In this document: positions 45,253 through 59,039 of the stretch, in pieces | Layout: the number at the start of each line of letters is the position of its first letter | Position numbering within the stretch: the stretch's first letter is position 1 | Origin: Euwallacea fornicatus | Lineage: Eukaryota; Arthropoda; Insecta; Coleoptera; Curculionidae | Reading direction: 5' to 3' | DNA: 64,000 bases | Assembly: GCF_040115645.1 (NCBI RefSeq) | Contig: NC_089573.1 | Location: 496,001 to 560,000, forward strand | Translations under genes and position numbers: made by a program | The notes under the pieces: model-generated | Databases searched by the model: none | Told to the model about the DNA's origin: nothing | The model's input: only the letters and a program-made list of their open reading frames with translations

Positions 45253-48200
45253 TCATCCACAGATCATTCCTGACCAAAGATAGAAACATATACAATTGAC
45301 AAAACCATCACGAAGTGATTTCTCGTATCCCAAGCCTAATGGGTCAGTGTCGTCCCTTTTGTTCGGTTCTCTGTAAACTGCATAGAGTTCCTAACAAAGG
45401 CAAAACAATAACTTACACATATTTAATTTTCATAAGTGCGTAATTAACGTACCCCTCGAGAAGTCCCCAAGTCGATGCTCAACATCATGAAAGCCCCATA
45501 ATACCTCGGATGCAAAATTACATAGTAGGAAATACTACCATCACTTGAAGTGAATATTCTATACTGGTCCACGTATTTCACTAGTAAAAGCTTGGCAAGT
45601 CCCTGATACCAAGAAAGAGGTTGGTTGAGAAGTGGCCCCAAACTAGGATTTAGATGAGACAAAGGTGTCAATTTAGCTAGGTATTTCAGATCTATAAATT
45701 CGTCAAAGCTCAAAGCACTTGAGTCTTGAGGTGCTATCATCCTATTCCAAAGCAAATTTGTCCTACAGTGTGCCATACCTATAATCATACATTCACAGAA
45801 ACATACCAGTTAACTAACCCAATTCCTACCTTTGGAAACCATATCTTTTATATCTTTCTGAATCGATTTTGCCTTATCCAAAATGAGCTGGTGCATAATT
45901 TGTTCGTGAGGAGAGTAGTAGCCCAAATAATTCACACTTTCTTGCATGATAGTCACATTAGCCAACAATTTACTAATCGGCCTCTCTTCCGAAGATCGGC
46001 TTAAAGATTTCTCATCGTTTTCCTCAAGACTTTCGGTAATCTCCGCTTCATCGTTCGAATCTGATTTGGGTAAACTCAATTCGACATCATTGACAGATTT
46101 TTCGAGTCCTGAGGAAGTACCCGTAGATGAAACTGTGCGGAATTTGCCCAGTTTTTGTTCGTTATCAAACATCGGATAAGTTTCTCTACAAATATATACA
46201 CCGAATAATTCAAAAATTGTAAGAATAAAACATTATTTTTTACCTTTTGGAAGTTAGAATTAAATAGTACTTGAGATGGACAACTTTATCTGTAGGTTTG
46301 TACGGGGTGCACATGTTATACACCACTAAAGTCATGTCAAAATCGTCTGTATGTTGTCTGTCTTGAGAGTCTTTATACGAAATTTGTCTGGCAGTACTAG
46401 TTTGCACTAAAATGAACTCCGCGCTACCATTCTCCATTTCCAGAACGTTAAATCCATACTGACTGACATTTGCCAACAAATAATCAAATAGTTGCTTTCC
46501 CTCAGTCACCAACTCCTCGATAGTTATGGTATCTGCAAACTCACTTAAAAAATGTTGACTCAAAGCACTGAAAATTAATACCTGTATGAACCAGATTTCT
46601 AGCAAAATTCGGAGCCTTATTGTAGTATTTAAGAAAATCATCCAGAAACTGATGCACATTGTACTTTTCAGGCAACTTTCCATGATTACCAGCTATATAA
46701 TTATAAATAGAGCGCAAGTGATAATCATAAGTAAACGAATGCAAATGCATTAAAACTTTCACTTTATCACATTCGTCCAAGAAACTTAGTGTAAACTGCA
46801 AAACCACTGGTTAATTAAACCTACTGAAGAGTCAAAACAACTTACCCCATTAACTGAAGCTCTCGAAGTTACATTTTGAAGTCTACTGCATTCAATGGCG
46901 TGTAATTTGGCTACGAAGAAGGGTTCTTCGAAGGAGACGGTAAATATTAATATGCCTCCTAAAATTGTTCTTTGTATATAGAACACTGAGTTATAGGAAG
47001 ACTTATCTTTAACCCAAGCTCTGCAAAAGTTTTATGGTTTTATAGAGGTGGTAAAAATTTCTGCGGCCTGATATAAAATAGAAGAGTGGAATTTCTTAAA
47101 GTGAAATTTCCAGAAAATCGGCTAATAAACTCAGCTAAAAATATTGCATGTAATTTTTAAAATTGATAAGGAAGGGTAGACTCAGCGTAGCGTGATTTTA
47201 TATTTCTTCGATCGGACGTAAATCAACTGGTCTAGATAGTAACAATGATTGTGAACTTCATTTAGTATGCAATTGTTGCTTATAAAAGGAAGTCGATTAA
47301 AAAAACAAAAATATCTTTTAAGAAAAGATACCAAAGAATTAGCCTAAAAAAAATTTATGCCGATGCTTGTAAAGTGTTTCACAATATAAATAACGTTGTA
47401 CAAAAAAAATATTGATCTCACGAACAAATTTAAGCTTTAGTCAGGCCGAGAAATTCGTTCACTAAACATAATTATCTCGTGTCTTACCCAAGGCTTACAG
47501 CTTGAGGATTATCGATTTGCAATGGAGTAAAACCCAACGTTAGCAAGTAATTTCGATATTCGCTAAAAAAGGAGTAGCATAAATCTGAATGCCAACACTC
47601 TTTTTCTTTATCAGAAATCCTATCGGAAAGTTGGATGGTTTGGGACGGGCAAAGGGAGTGATCTCTAGTGGAAGCAGATTTTAGTCTCCATCGAGACATA
47701 AATAGCAAGGGTGTGTGAACATAATGTAAAATCCTAGAATTTTGCATTAATAAGCCCAGCTGCGGTACTGAAGTACTTCCGGTTCTCGACTGATACATGG
47801 AATGCAACTTTTTCATTTCGTCTAAAATAAGAACATTTAATCATTACTTCCATTTTAAAAAATCCGCAAGAAACACCTCTATTTTTCTTTTCTAGAGATT
47901 TCATTTCCCGCATTTCGATGGTGAAAATTGCGACAGCATCAAGAGACACGTATTTTGAGCTGCAGAAATTGTCCCTAAAACTCTCGAGAACCATCGGAAG
48001 GTTAAAATTGGATTGACCAGACTTTTTCTGAGATTGATCTTTGGGAAATTTACACATTGCATCTAAGTTTCCAATTAATGAGTAATAGTTGTTACTAGGA
48101 AGCGTCTACAATTGAATCGAATTATTTTGGGTAAATTATATAATTGAAATATAATTTACGAAGCATTTGCGCGTCAAAGGTTGATTATAAAATAGTCCCA

Positions 48201-51200
48201 ACTTTTGCGAAATTGCAGAGTTTACAAAACAGGACCTCAGAGCGAGCCATTGGGCTAAATTCATACAGTTCTTTGTGAGTTTGTCTATGTTTTCTTTAGC
48301 CCAATTATAAGTGTAAATCGTAATCTAAAAAAAGAAATACAATCATACCTGTAAATTAATTAAAAAGAAATTACATTATCACTCTCCACGGAAATCCAAA
48401 ACATCTTCTGCCTAGGGATGAACATATTCTCAAACAAAAATGGCACGAATTTCTGCACGTGTTTCAAATTTTGCGGATTTAAAGCCACCGAAATGTCGGC
48501 ACTTCCATCTTCCGTGTGCTGCCACTTTTGAAAACTCCTAGATATAATCACATAGCGTTGAATGACGCAAGAGGATACAAAGGGTACAAACATATCTTCG
48601 CTTTTAGAGTTCAAATTGTGTGTCGACAGAGCCCTAAATGCCTTGGGTTGATCCGTAAGCATGGTGAAAAGCTGTTTGATGATTAAATTTGGTAAATGAT
48701 GATTGGTTAATTTAAAGACTTGCTTTCGAACTGCCGGAGCCTTTAAATTGTCTCCAAATTCCATCCAAGAAGGCAGAAATTTTGAATACACTATTGATAA
48801 AACACCATTATCTTTGGTAGTTTCACTTTCGTTTTCTTTTTCCAAAGTTATGGCTCTGGAAGTTTTTACGCTTATTGGATGAACTGTTGAGCGTTTTCCG
48901 AATTTTTTGATTGAAAAGAACTGAGAGTCCAGTTTTTTGGGCAAGCAATCCAGTACGCGTTTCCTAATGTTCTTGTCGAAAGTCAAATCAAGTTCGCATT
49001 TATACTCAATTTCTTTATCCAAGTTCAAATCATCAATTTCAACTTTCTTCTTTGAAATGTGTAAATTATCCTTGAATTCCTCCACGCACAAAGGTTTTTT
49101 AAGCAAATAATACTCTGTAACAATATCCCAAGTAGCTTGACGAACTGCTGCTGTCAGTTTCTTCTCTAAATTCTCAATATTAATCCTTCCTTGTTTCCAC
49201 AATCGGAATTCCAAATATGATTGAGGAAGTTGATTTATATCTTCAATAATTGAACTACTCACGCAAGCTTCGTAGTTCTTTTCAATGAAAACTGTTTCAA
49301 AATGGTTCTCACTATCGGCTAAGGAGCCGCACTCGCAGTTAGAAAACAAAGCTAATACTATACAAGCAATTCCTCTACTGCCTGAAGTGGGAGTTTGGCT
49401 TTGGTTATATATAAATATGTGGTCTTGAGGAATGAGTTTTGCTTTGCTATCCACAGTATAATCCTTGAAATGGCATTCTGGACGGCAATCTGTATATTTA
49501 GGAACGTTTAGGAACTGAAGTAAGTTTTGCTTCAAGTAATGGATGAAGGCGTTGGAATTTTCTAGTTTGAGGGCAAAATCCTGTACCGTGCACTGAAATA
49601 AGTACACAATATTAGTTTTCAAATGATTTTGTTTAGTAACAAGATACAATGCTGCGGTAAAATCTTGCACGAATTCGATTTAAATTGTTCGAAAAAATAG
49701 AGTGTCTGTGTTAATAAAAAAAAAGTTTCTCTGAAATTTATTTAATAAGATGAGCAAAAAAGTTACGACTCCAGGGTTAATCTTTTCGTAAAAAAAAAAT
49801 CTTGTAATATAAACATTGTTAGCATTCGACCATTTTAAAGATAATGATTAGTAAAGTTGTGAAAATTACGTGTTCCTTAGATCATCCGATAGAGTAGGTA
49901 AAAATGTATATGTAAAATTTTTAAGGCCTTGTTGTATTAAAATTACATTCCTATGGATTTACGGCTATTTACCAATTAGGTTCTTACACTTCCATCTCCC
50001 TACAATGAGAAATTTTTGCAGCAAAGGCTTATTTAAAAGTGAGTAAGGTTCTACAAGAGGTGCCTATTTATACTGAATAACCCTGTACCTCAGATATAAG
50101 AGCGTTTTCGGGAAAAAAACATAACTCTAATTTTCAATTTAATTGGTGCATGATTTTAAGGATACTCTGTAGCAAAATTCCGTTTCTAAAAAAACCTTAC
50201 TCGAATAAAGCAATCAGGATTCTGAGGTTTTTGAATAAACCTAACATCTTCTGGCGTCAAAGGACACATGGCATTTCTAGTTAAGGTCCCGGATAAAAAG
50301 TCGAGAACAGCATCATCGAGTTTATTTTGTAGGACTTGCACTAACCCATTTTGTACATCAGTCCCGACCTCAGTAATTCCATGAACTCTAAGAATTAAAG
50401 TGTCTTCGTTGATTTTTTCCCGAGAATCTTCAAAAGCCCTGCTTTCTTTCTCTCCAAATGACCGGACTCTTGGACGTAAATTGTCAGCTGACACGATGGA
50501 AGCAATACTTTGGTCGGAACTAGCCAAATCGGGCTTATTTTGACCGATTGGCAAGGATGCTATAGAGGGACTCCTTGAAAAAGCTAAACCTTCACCGTCG
50601 GCAGGTTTTGTTGATAACCTAGTTCCAGCGATGCTTGAACTTTCATAAAGTCTCAAATAGAACACACTATCTTCTTCATCTTTATACACGAACATATTGG
50701 ATCTATTAACAACTGAGAATTTCTCCAAGATATTTTTTAACGCCGAAATACCTCTGGAAATTCCAGTTTTCGTGCCAATGCCAGTTTTCAATCGGGGATG
50801 CAGGTAAAACACTTTTTCCCAAACTACTGGGCAACTGAAATAGCCAGGTTTTAAATGCAGGGATGCTTCTGACATTGAGCGGGAATAAAACATGTTGTCA
50901 GAGTCATCACTAGTATCACTTGCTGTAATGTTAAGGTGGTAAAAAAAATTAATATAAATGCAAACATCTTACGGTCATATCCCTTCATTTTGTCATAAGA
51001 GCTACCTACAGCAACAAAATCATTCGAAAGGGAATCGTCAGGTTCCAACAAAGAATCACATGTTTTGGATTTATATAAAGACTGCAGAAGCAAAAGCTGG
51101 TTGACTCTCTTACATAAATCAGAAATAGAATCGCAGACTGCGCGTTGTATATCAATGTATTCATCAACACAAGGAGTTCCTAATTCCTGAAATCTAAACA

Positions 51201-54200
51201 AAAATCCTTAGGATTGGTTTCTTGGTTATTGACGCAAATACCTGCAGTGAAAATACACATTTACCAGGTCTTGTTCAATCTTTAGGATCAACCAGAAATT
51301 TGGTAAATGTATTCTTTTGTTGCCTAGTGTTACTACCCACTCGTAGTCGTCGTCATCTTCACTGATATCATCATCGTACCCTAAAAATCACCATATGAAA
51401 TACACAAAATCCAGACCAAATCTCAAGCTATGAAAGTTTGATCAAAATAAAACCTTATACAAGGACATCTCAAAAACTGTGAAGAATATTTTTTTTTCTA
51501 AACTAACCTCCATCAGTCCCCGTAATGCTTTCACTACTGATATCACTCTGCTGCGAAACAGTATCTTCCCTGCAGCTACTTCCTACATGGGAATCATCGC
51601 TTCTAAACAAGCCACATATATCCACTGGAAACTCATCACTGCTATTAGAATGGGCAGTAATGGACAAGTTCACGTAAGTATCCGACTCTTTCAACAAATT
51701 ATCCTTAGCAACGTAATAATAGTCTTTTTCTTGGCATAGCCGATATCCGATGGGCAATTTCATCCCTTGAAACTCTTGCAGGAACTTTTCATGGCTCTGC
51801 TCGGTTATGTACACAAAATTCAATGTAAGTTTTTCCATTTTGCATGAATCTCTGGTTAAATATCCTCCAGACACATGCTTTATAACGTTCCTAATAGTAT
51901 TAGTAGTTACAGGGATGGTATCCAAGAGGGCGGTACATATTTCGTCCTCCAATAACCATTTAACTTCATCGCAAAGCTTATCTACTGATCGTCTTTGAAG
52001 ATCAGTCAAATTCTTTAACGGCATTGGCACCCTGAACGAAAAAGATATCCATCAAAAAAAGGTATAGAACATACGTTCGGTTTAAACTATAAATAATTAG
52101 TAGTTTAATAATTTAATGTAAATAATTTCAAGAAATACATAGTCAGTTAAAATATAAAATGGTACTTTTCCGATGGATTAGTTTATGTATGATCTGCCAA
52201 GAAAAACGCACGAAAAATAACTAATCTATTCTTAGTATTGACTGTTATGCCTTGAAGATTCACAAAAAGTAAATATGTAATGTGAAGGAAATCCCTAAAT
52301 TTCATATAATGTTAACACCGTAGCGATACATATTATACAAATTATAAAAATAATGTAAACAAATAATTTACTTACTCAGAAGTTATACTGGCGTCAGACG
52401 TAGAGCTAATAGTGCGCTGCAAACCTCCCTCAGAGCAAAACGAGGTACTGCGAAGATTTTGCTGAGAGTACTCAGTTAAAATGTTCTGAATACGAGATGG
52501 CAATGTAAGACAAAAAATATCCAAAGTCACTTGCAATTTCGATTTGCTGATAAATTCTGTAGATTTTTCTATATTCTGAATAAGCTCCCCAAGACAGGCA
52601 GGCAGTACCCTCACTGAAGTGTTGCTGTGACCCCCGTTATTGTACTTTAAAGTGCAAACAAAATGAAGAAATAAAGGACTGACATCACTAACGCTTGCTA
52701 CATCTAGAGGACCTGGATGTAAGACTTTAGTAAATGCCAGAGGCCCTTCTGAATATATACTCATATCTCTTTCAGATATGAATTCAATTTCTGAAGCACA
52801 AACGCTCGCATCATCATCACTATTATTGGCCTTTTCTTCTGGTTGAATACATAAATGTCTGAAGTAGTAATATTCGCCATTACTACTGATTTGGTTGAAA
52901 GAGGTGCAGACCATCTTGAAAAACTTCCTTTTAACTAACATGTGCAGATCCTTCAATTCACTGCAAGGAAGGGCTTCGTTCAAGACTTGAGTGAAGATTT
53001 TGTCGCTTTTAGTCTGTCTGACGTGGGAGCAGGATTTTGTAATATAATCAGTAATGTCTATTTCTTGTATTTCCTCCTCGCACAAATCCATAGCATTCTG
53101 AACATCTGAGCTGTGGATATAAATCCCGCTATGAAGGGCCAGAAAGAGAGATAATACGTAACATTTCGTAAGGGTCATTTCCAATGCAGTACAATGATCC
53201 CTAATGTTTCTCAGAGGGGCAGGTGCTTCCGTCTCTTCAGAGCAGCTTTCAGTGTCACTTCCTTTTAACCTAAAGTTCAAGATTAGACAAGGCTTTTATA
53301 CAAAGGTAGGCTTACTTCTCCTGGATTTCTCCGACTACACACTGCGCATACTTAAAGCGATTATCCACATACACATCCTCAGAAACACTGGATTGGCCAT
53401 GATCTTTCTCGACATACGCGTTCACTAAAAGCTTCAAAGGGCAATCGTAAACGTATATGGGCAAAGTCAAAATATGTGGCGTGTTTATTGGTACATCGCT
53501 GACATTACTTGCTCGGGATGATGCCCTTTCTTCAGTTTCCACATAAGCATTTTCTGGGTCTAAACCTGTCAGTACTCTAAGGTCGTCTACTGATGCAGGT
53601 AAAAACGTCAATATTACATGTGTAACGGAAACACCCTTAATATAACATTTCCAACGAAAATTAAGCTCCGAGTTCGAAGACCTTTCCGATATTGGGCATG
53701 AATGTACAGCCTTGCAGGCTCTATGTCTTAACACAAGTGATCTGGTAAAATTGCGGCATTCTTCGTTAGAAAGTTCTAATTCTCTGTCATGTAACAATGA
53801 GAAATGCTCAAAGACATTATCTAAAAGTAACTTATTGGCCCTATCTCCTTTAGGACTCTTTTTAAAGTTATTTACTTGCTCTTGTTTTAGCATAGAGAAG
53901 AGCAATTCAGTTTGGTGACATAAATGTAAAACCCGAATTGGGTCAAATTCAAATGGAATGTGTTCGATACGTGGCGATACGATTGGATACCATGGAGATC
54001 TAAAAATATGTTCATTTATTTTTTTTTATTTAAAGAAATAGAGATGATTTACCCGTGTTCAGGTACATGGTGACTTTGATATGTTTCAGCTGATATTCGA
54101 TTGCTTTTATGTGATAGTGATCTTCTGCTAAAACTAGTTCTAGCAACATTGACCTCCATGCCAGAAGTGAGATTATGAACGGCCTTGTTTTGACACATCA

Positions 54201-57200
54201 GAGATAAGTGTTCCATTGTCAATAAATCGTCAATACAGCGATGGTCATTTTTGCGGATCTTGAAAAAGAATGCAAGATTGGTTACAGTAAAGCATACACA
54301 TATAGGGTGATTGTATTACAATTAAGTTAAAACCCAAGTAGTTCCAAATTTAAAATGACCAAAAAAATTATTCATTGGCACGAAAAATTATAACAAACGA
54401 ATTACAAATTTTTTGGCATTTGTATATTTCACTTTTTTTGAAATAATATGTAATTTTTTATTAAAATAAATTTGTCTAGCATTTTCGTAACTTTAACTTT
54501 CTATTACCACTCGTTAATTTATTTCTGTAACAACTTACCGCTTCAGCAATTTGATAATAATTCTTGTCATTAAAGTAACTGATTGTGGAATTACTTGGTA
54601 ACACTTTCCCGTGCTGTGGTTCCACCCAAACTTCCGTAATCATCTGCAGCTCTGCCTCCAAATCAGATACTGGTTCCACTTCCTCGTCTGACCCACTGAA
54701 AAAGTCATCTCCCCAATTATAATACGGAGGAAAGACAACATATTGCACTACACAGCTCGCATTTGAATCCAGCCACACTTCTCGAACCATTGTAACGATT
54801 CCTGATGAAGAATACGCAAAGTGGTAGCCTTCTTTTAAACGCATCCTAAATAACCACAAGACAAACTTCAGTCCTTTGTTCAAAAAGCGTTTAACAATGT
54901 TGTACCGGGTAAGGGTGTTTAATATCCTTGAAACTGAGTTATCAGGTAAACGAGGATTCGCCGCATAATTGGTGCTCCAAATCCATCTTTTATGGAACAA
55001 ATAGCGCGACAGAGTTGTGAATAGAGATCCAGAGACTGGAGATGAATAGCAACTAGAACTATCTAGGGGCTGAGTCCCATCAGGAAAAACTACTGTAGTA
55101 TAAGTGTTTGGCACTCTTTCATAGCGAATCAAAATTCTTTCCAATGGTTTTTGAAGCAGCACACAACAGGACGGTTCGTTAGCTTTGGGTATGTAAGAGA
55201 GAGATAACAATTTAGCTTTTAATTCGTCACAAACCTGCAAAGCTTTAATTAACTTTTTATCTAACTAGATTTAAATGCAATAAACATACTTCGTATCGAG
55301 TCGGTCCAGGAGTATTTGTGGAAAATCCTAAATTTAACACGGCACTTGGGAATTTAGAACTAACTCTAACTATGCAAAATCCTATTGGAGCCTTATCTGC
55401 TTCTGCATGAAGCAGTTTTAAATACGTGTGGTTGTCAATAAGAATGAAAGAAGCCCATTTTGCAAGCATTACATAGAGGGCAACCACTGCTTGCCTGCAT
55501 TGCACAACCTGGAAAGTTTCTATCTTCAATGCCGTATGGCAGTAGGTAAACTCTAACCTGGTATCTTTGGGAGGAACAATTGGTCGTGTAAAGCGTGGAA
55601 GGTAGAGGGTTGTCGTGGGTTAGTATTAATGACATTTTGTGCGTATGAAACCATTTCCTCCAGTGATTTGTTTCCATTTGACTTATGCCTTGCCACATAT
55701 TAACAAAATTCAAACAATAGTTATCTCTATAAAAAAACTGGTTTTCTTCCTAATTTCATGCATATATCCTTTAAATACCTTGGTGTTAGAATAAGCTTAG
55801 TAGAATCTGAGTAAGAAGAGCTATTAGTGGTAAAAACTGCAAGTCCACTTTTAACACTGTCAGGTAATGTGCACCAGTCGTCGTTAATTGTGAAATTGCT
55901 TAGTTGAGTAGCCAAGCCTAAGTCCCCTGTGGAAACTTGGGACAACCTACTCCAGAATCTTTGAATTATAGCCCGTCTGAACACTGATTTAGTTTCCTTC
56001 TTTATTAGGCACGTCATATCATGTAAAAATTCATAGGGAGCTACAAACCAATTTCATTTTAATATATTTTATGAACAATATTGTTATTATTACCATAAAT
56101 ATAAACCTCAAAATGAGTCACATTTTTCACCACAGGCCATTGTGAAGTCAATTTGTACTGAATGTAAATAGATGATTTCCATTGGTGTATTAATTTGATT
56201 TCCAAATTTCCATTCATAAAGAATATATTCTATAAATTAAAAACATAAAATCTGCTACATTTGTTTTTTTGTTAAAAAACTTACATCTACAGTAAATCCT
56301 TCTCGCATACGTCTAGCTAGGAGAAGCAATAAAGAAATATTAGTACTACTTTCAGTCTGTCTTTTTGACAAGAGATTAGGCAGTCTTTGGTTATAAAATC
56401 TATCGTTTCTACAATTTTTTTCAATTCAAAATAAGAATTTCTAACACCTATATGACTTACAGTACAGTCCACGGTTTCACACTATCACAGACTCTGCCAG
56501 ACGTTCTAGAGTTATTGTTATGAAAACTCCAAATTAAAAACATTTCCTGGTAAAAATTCATAGACATTATAGGATCGTGCACCTAAAACCCAGAGTTTTG
56601 AATTTAAAAATTTATCAAAGGAGCATGAACTTACAATTTTTGGAAAATTTTCTAGACAGGTACCTAAAGTTGAATGCGCAAAAAAGTATAACAAATCTAT
56701 ATATGACACTAGCCCTGCACCGCAGTGGGGGTGGTACTTAGAACCTATTTTAAGGAATGAAACGGCTATAGCATCATAGTGTAGTTGATGCAGCATAGTT
56801 TCCATCACACTGGAATCGGGCATTGACACTATCCCATCAGTTATGACTAGAATATCTAAAAGTATTCGAATCAGACAATAGTTCATTTAAGCATTATTAG
56901 AGCTGAAATATTTTCCGGAAAAACAACTATTAAATAAATTTTTGCATCTTTATTTTTAGTTAAATTTTCTATGATTCGAGTGATTGATATGCGTTTAAAT
57001 CGTGCCAAGAAACTAGGTGAGCTTCAGCTATAACCGGTTCCTAAAACGTATTTTCACAATCTTTTCACTTAAAATATGAAATATTCAAGGTACAACACAA
57101 CCTAGGCTTGCATGCAATAAATTATGAAAGTTAAGTTACATTTTTTCTGGCATAGATATGAACTGTTTGCCTTGTAAAAACTAGTTGTTTAAATATTTGC

Positions 57201-59039
57201 AGCATGATTATTAATATATTTATTAAATGATGTGCGGAGTGTATCCTAATATGTCCTGCATCGAAATAAAGACAAACAATCATTAAGAAACTGATAGTCT
57301 GAACAAACATCATTATGGTTCCATTAAGTCCCTATCACAGCTGGTAATTACCTAGATAAAGGAAAACGATGAATGCATTGCCTGCTATAAATTTGAAAAA
57401 TTCATCTTAAACATAATATTTTATGCACTTGAATATTTAAAACGGTTGAAGATAAAAATAGTGTAAAATCTACACCTTTTGTCAGTGGTGTCTATATATA
57501 AAACTGGCTATTAAATGTTATTTAGTTTGAAACAAAAAAAAACACCTCCATTTGAATTTTTTGTAACTAAAGATATTTGATTATTTGATGTAAGTATCTA
57601 TCAAAAAAATCCCCTACTAAGAACGCTAAAAAAAATTCTATACCTCTGACAAAAAATACCTGAACTCTGACCCCGAATGAACTAGTATTCACAAGCCTGG
57701 AATGGTTCCAAAACAAAAAGTATTCAGCTCTAACATTAAAAGTAGGTAATTTATAAATAACTCCGAAAAGATATTGGTTTATTATGGTGTATTAACGAAT
57801 CTAAATACTTACGACTTAGTGTTGGTTCAGGCAAAAGGTATATAGCCAACATTGAATACCTCAGCATGTTAACAAAATTGGCATCTGGGGTCACCATAGG
57901 TATTTTTGATAAACGCCCTACATCAAAGCTCTCAAATTCACCCCCAGATAAAGTGACATCATGTGCTGCCTACAAAAATGTCATTAGAAAACTCAAATTT
58001 TCACCCCAAATTTTAGTCTCACCCTTTGAGCTTGGATTTTCTCAATGGCATATCTGCATGCTTCAGCAATTTTTCCTTCTAACATGTGAAAATGAGTTTC
58101 TACGCATTTTATAATCTCATTTACGTTTTTGGGTGTCATTTGAATGCCTTTTAATATGACTTGCTGTGCTGGAGTTATGAAAAAAGGAGTGTTTGCCAAT
58201 ATTGTTAAATAAATGCAGGGCTGAAAGACTGAAGAATTTCCTGGGATTGTAAACTAAAAATCGGCTTTTTGATTGTTATATCGTAATAGTTGTAAAGCAC
58301 ACTGACCTGCTTTGAAAGGCCCTCAATGCTTATTTTAAAACTATGTAAAATCTGATCAAAAACTACTTCTTTTCTTTGAATATTAACATCAGCATGACTA
58401 GGACTCATATCTAGGCAATAAGCAATACGATAGGCATGAGCCACAAACTTTGCTTCTGTACGATATGTAACCAAAAATTGGTTGCATTTCAAATTCAAGT
58501 TTTGCTCCCGTGGTATTGCTGATATGATTTCAATGTTTGTGGAATTTTCCAACTAAAATTTAAATGTCTTTCTTTGCAACTAAGTTAGTAACTAAAGACT
58601 ACTTACCAATTTGGGGCTTGAAACAGTTATGGTAGCATTCAGGTGATCCAAAAGCCATTGCAGTCGAGCAGCTCGTGATATTGGAACATTTTTAGGCAGA
58701 AGTAAATAAACAATTTTTGCCTCAAGAAAGTCTGGAGGTAAACATTCGCCACATGTAAAATCTTGAGAGAATTGAAATCCATACTCAGCTATGTGAAAAA
58801 GAAATTTATTGTAAAGACATCAATTAGAAATTTGAATCTTGTTGAATATTTGTGTGGAAACGAAGACAAGTAATTTGAAGACTTTACTTATTTCAGTTGT
58901 TACAAATATCTACAAAGTTTATTAAATTCAAATAAGAATAAAGTTATTTTGTTCGGGGAATATCGAGCTTGCAGTATTTACCTGATGGTGGCAACTCGAT
59001 TCCTTCATCAGAACACTGACTCTGGGCATCAAAATCCAT
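45253..59039 (-). CDS. SZT2: SZT2, subunit of the KICSTOR complex, complete
   Basis: Very large scaffold of KICSTOR, which recruits GATOR1 to lysosomes so that amino-acid shortage can switch mTORC1 off. Exons, 5' to 3': 59039-58982, 58788-58607, 58552-58307, 58220-58023, 57969-57813, 56855-56635, 56582-56461, 56408-56285, 56229-56094, 56040-55779, 55726-55558, 55508-55290, 55234-54539, 54258-54053, 53999-53316, 53269-52376, 52031-51508, 51380-51242, 51193-50973, 50922-50201, 49592-48375, 48324-48160, 48105-47877, 47821-47488, 47020-46846, 46795-46582, 46532-46244, 46185-45830, 45778-45453, 45390-45253. Every junction is GT-AG and in phase; total 9624 nt = 3207 residues (human about 3400). Recognised by FLEAKIVYLLLPKNVPISRA near the N-terminus, ILVITDGIVSMPDSSV at about 281, YEFLHDMTC, and a C-terminal DGFVNCICFYLWS. 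An acidic run (YDDDISEDDDDY) lies near 1701. An in-frame TGA three codons upstream supports the start. The 608-base intron 50200-49593 is the likeliest place for a missed exon. Confidence 0.92.

Noticed and set aside
46568..46581. A 14-nt intron (gtattaattttcag) in SZT2
   Set aside because: Too short to splice, and it leads to a stop. The 49-nt intron to 46533 restores the frame.
53204..53428. Plus-strand open frames opposite the SZT2 exons (53204-53428, 53712-53918, 51479-51739, 57866-58114 and similar)
   Set aside because: They are shadows of confirmed minus-strand coding exons.
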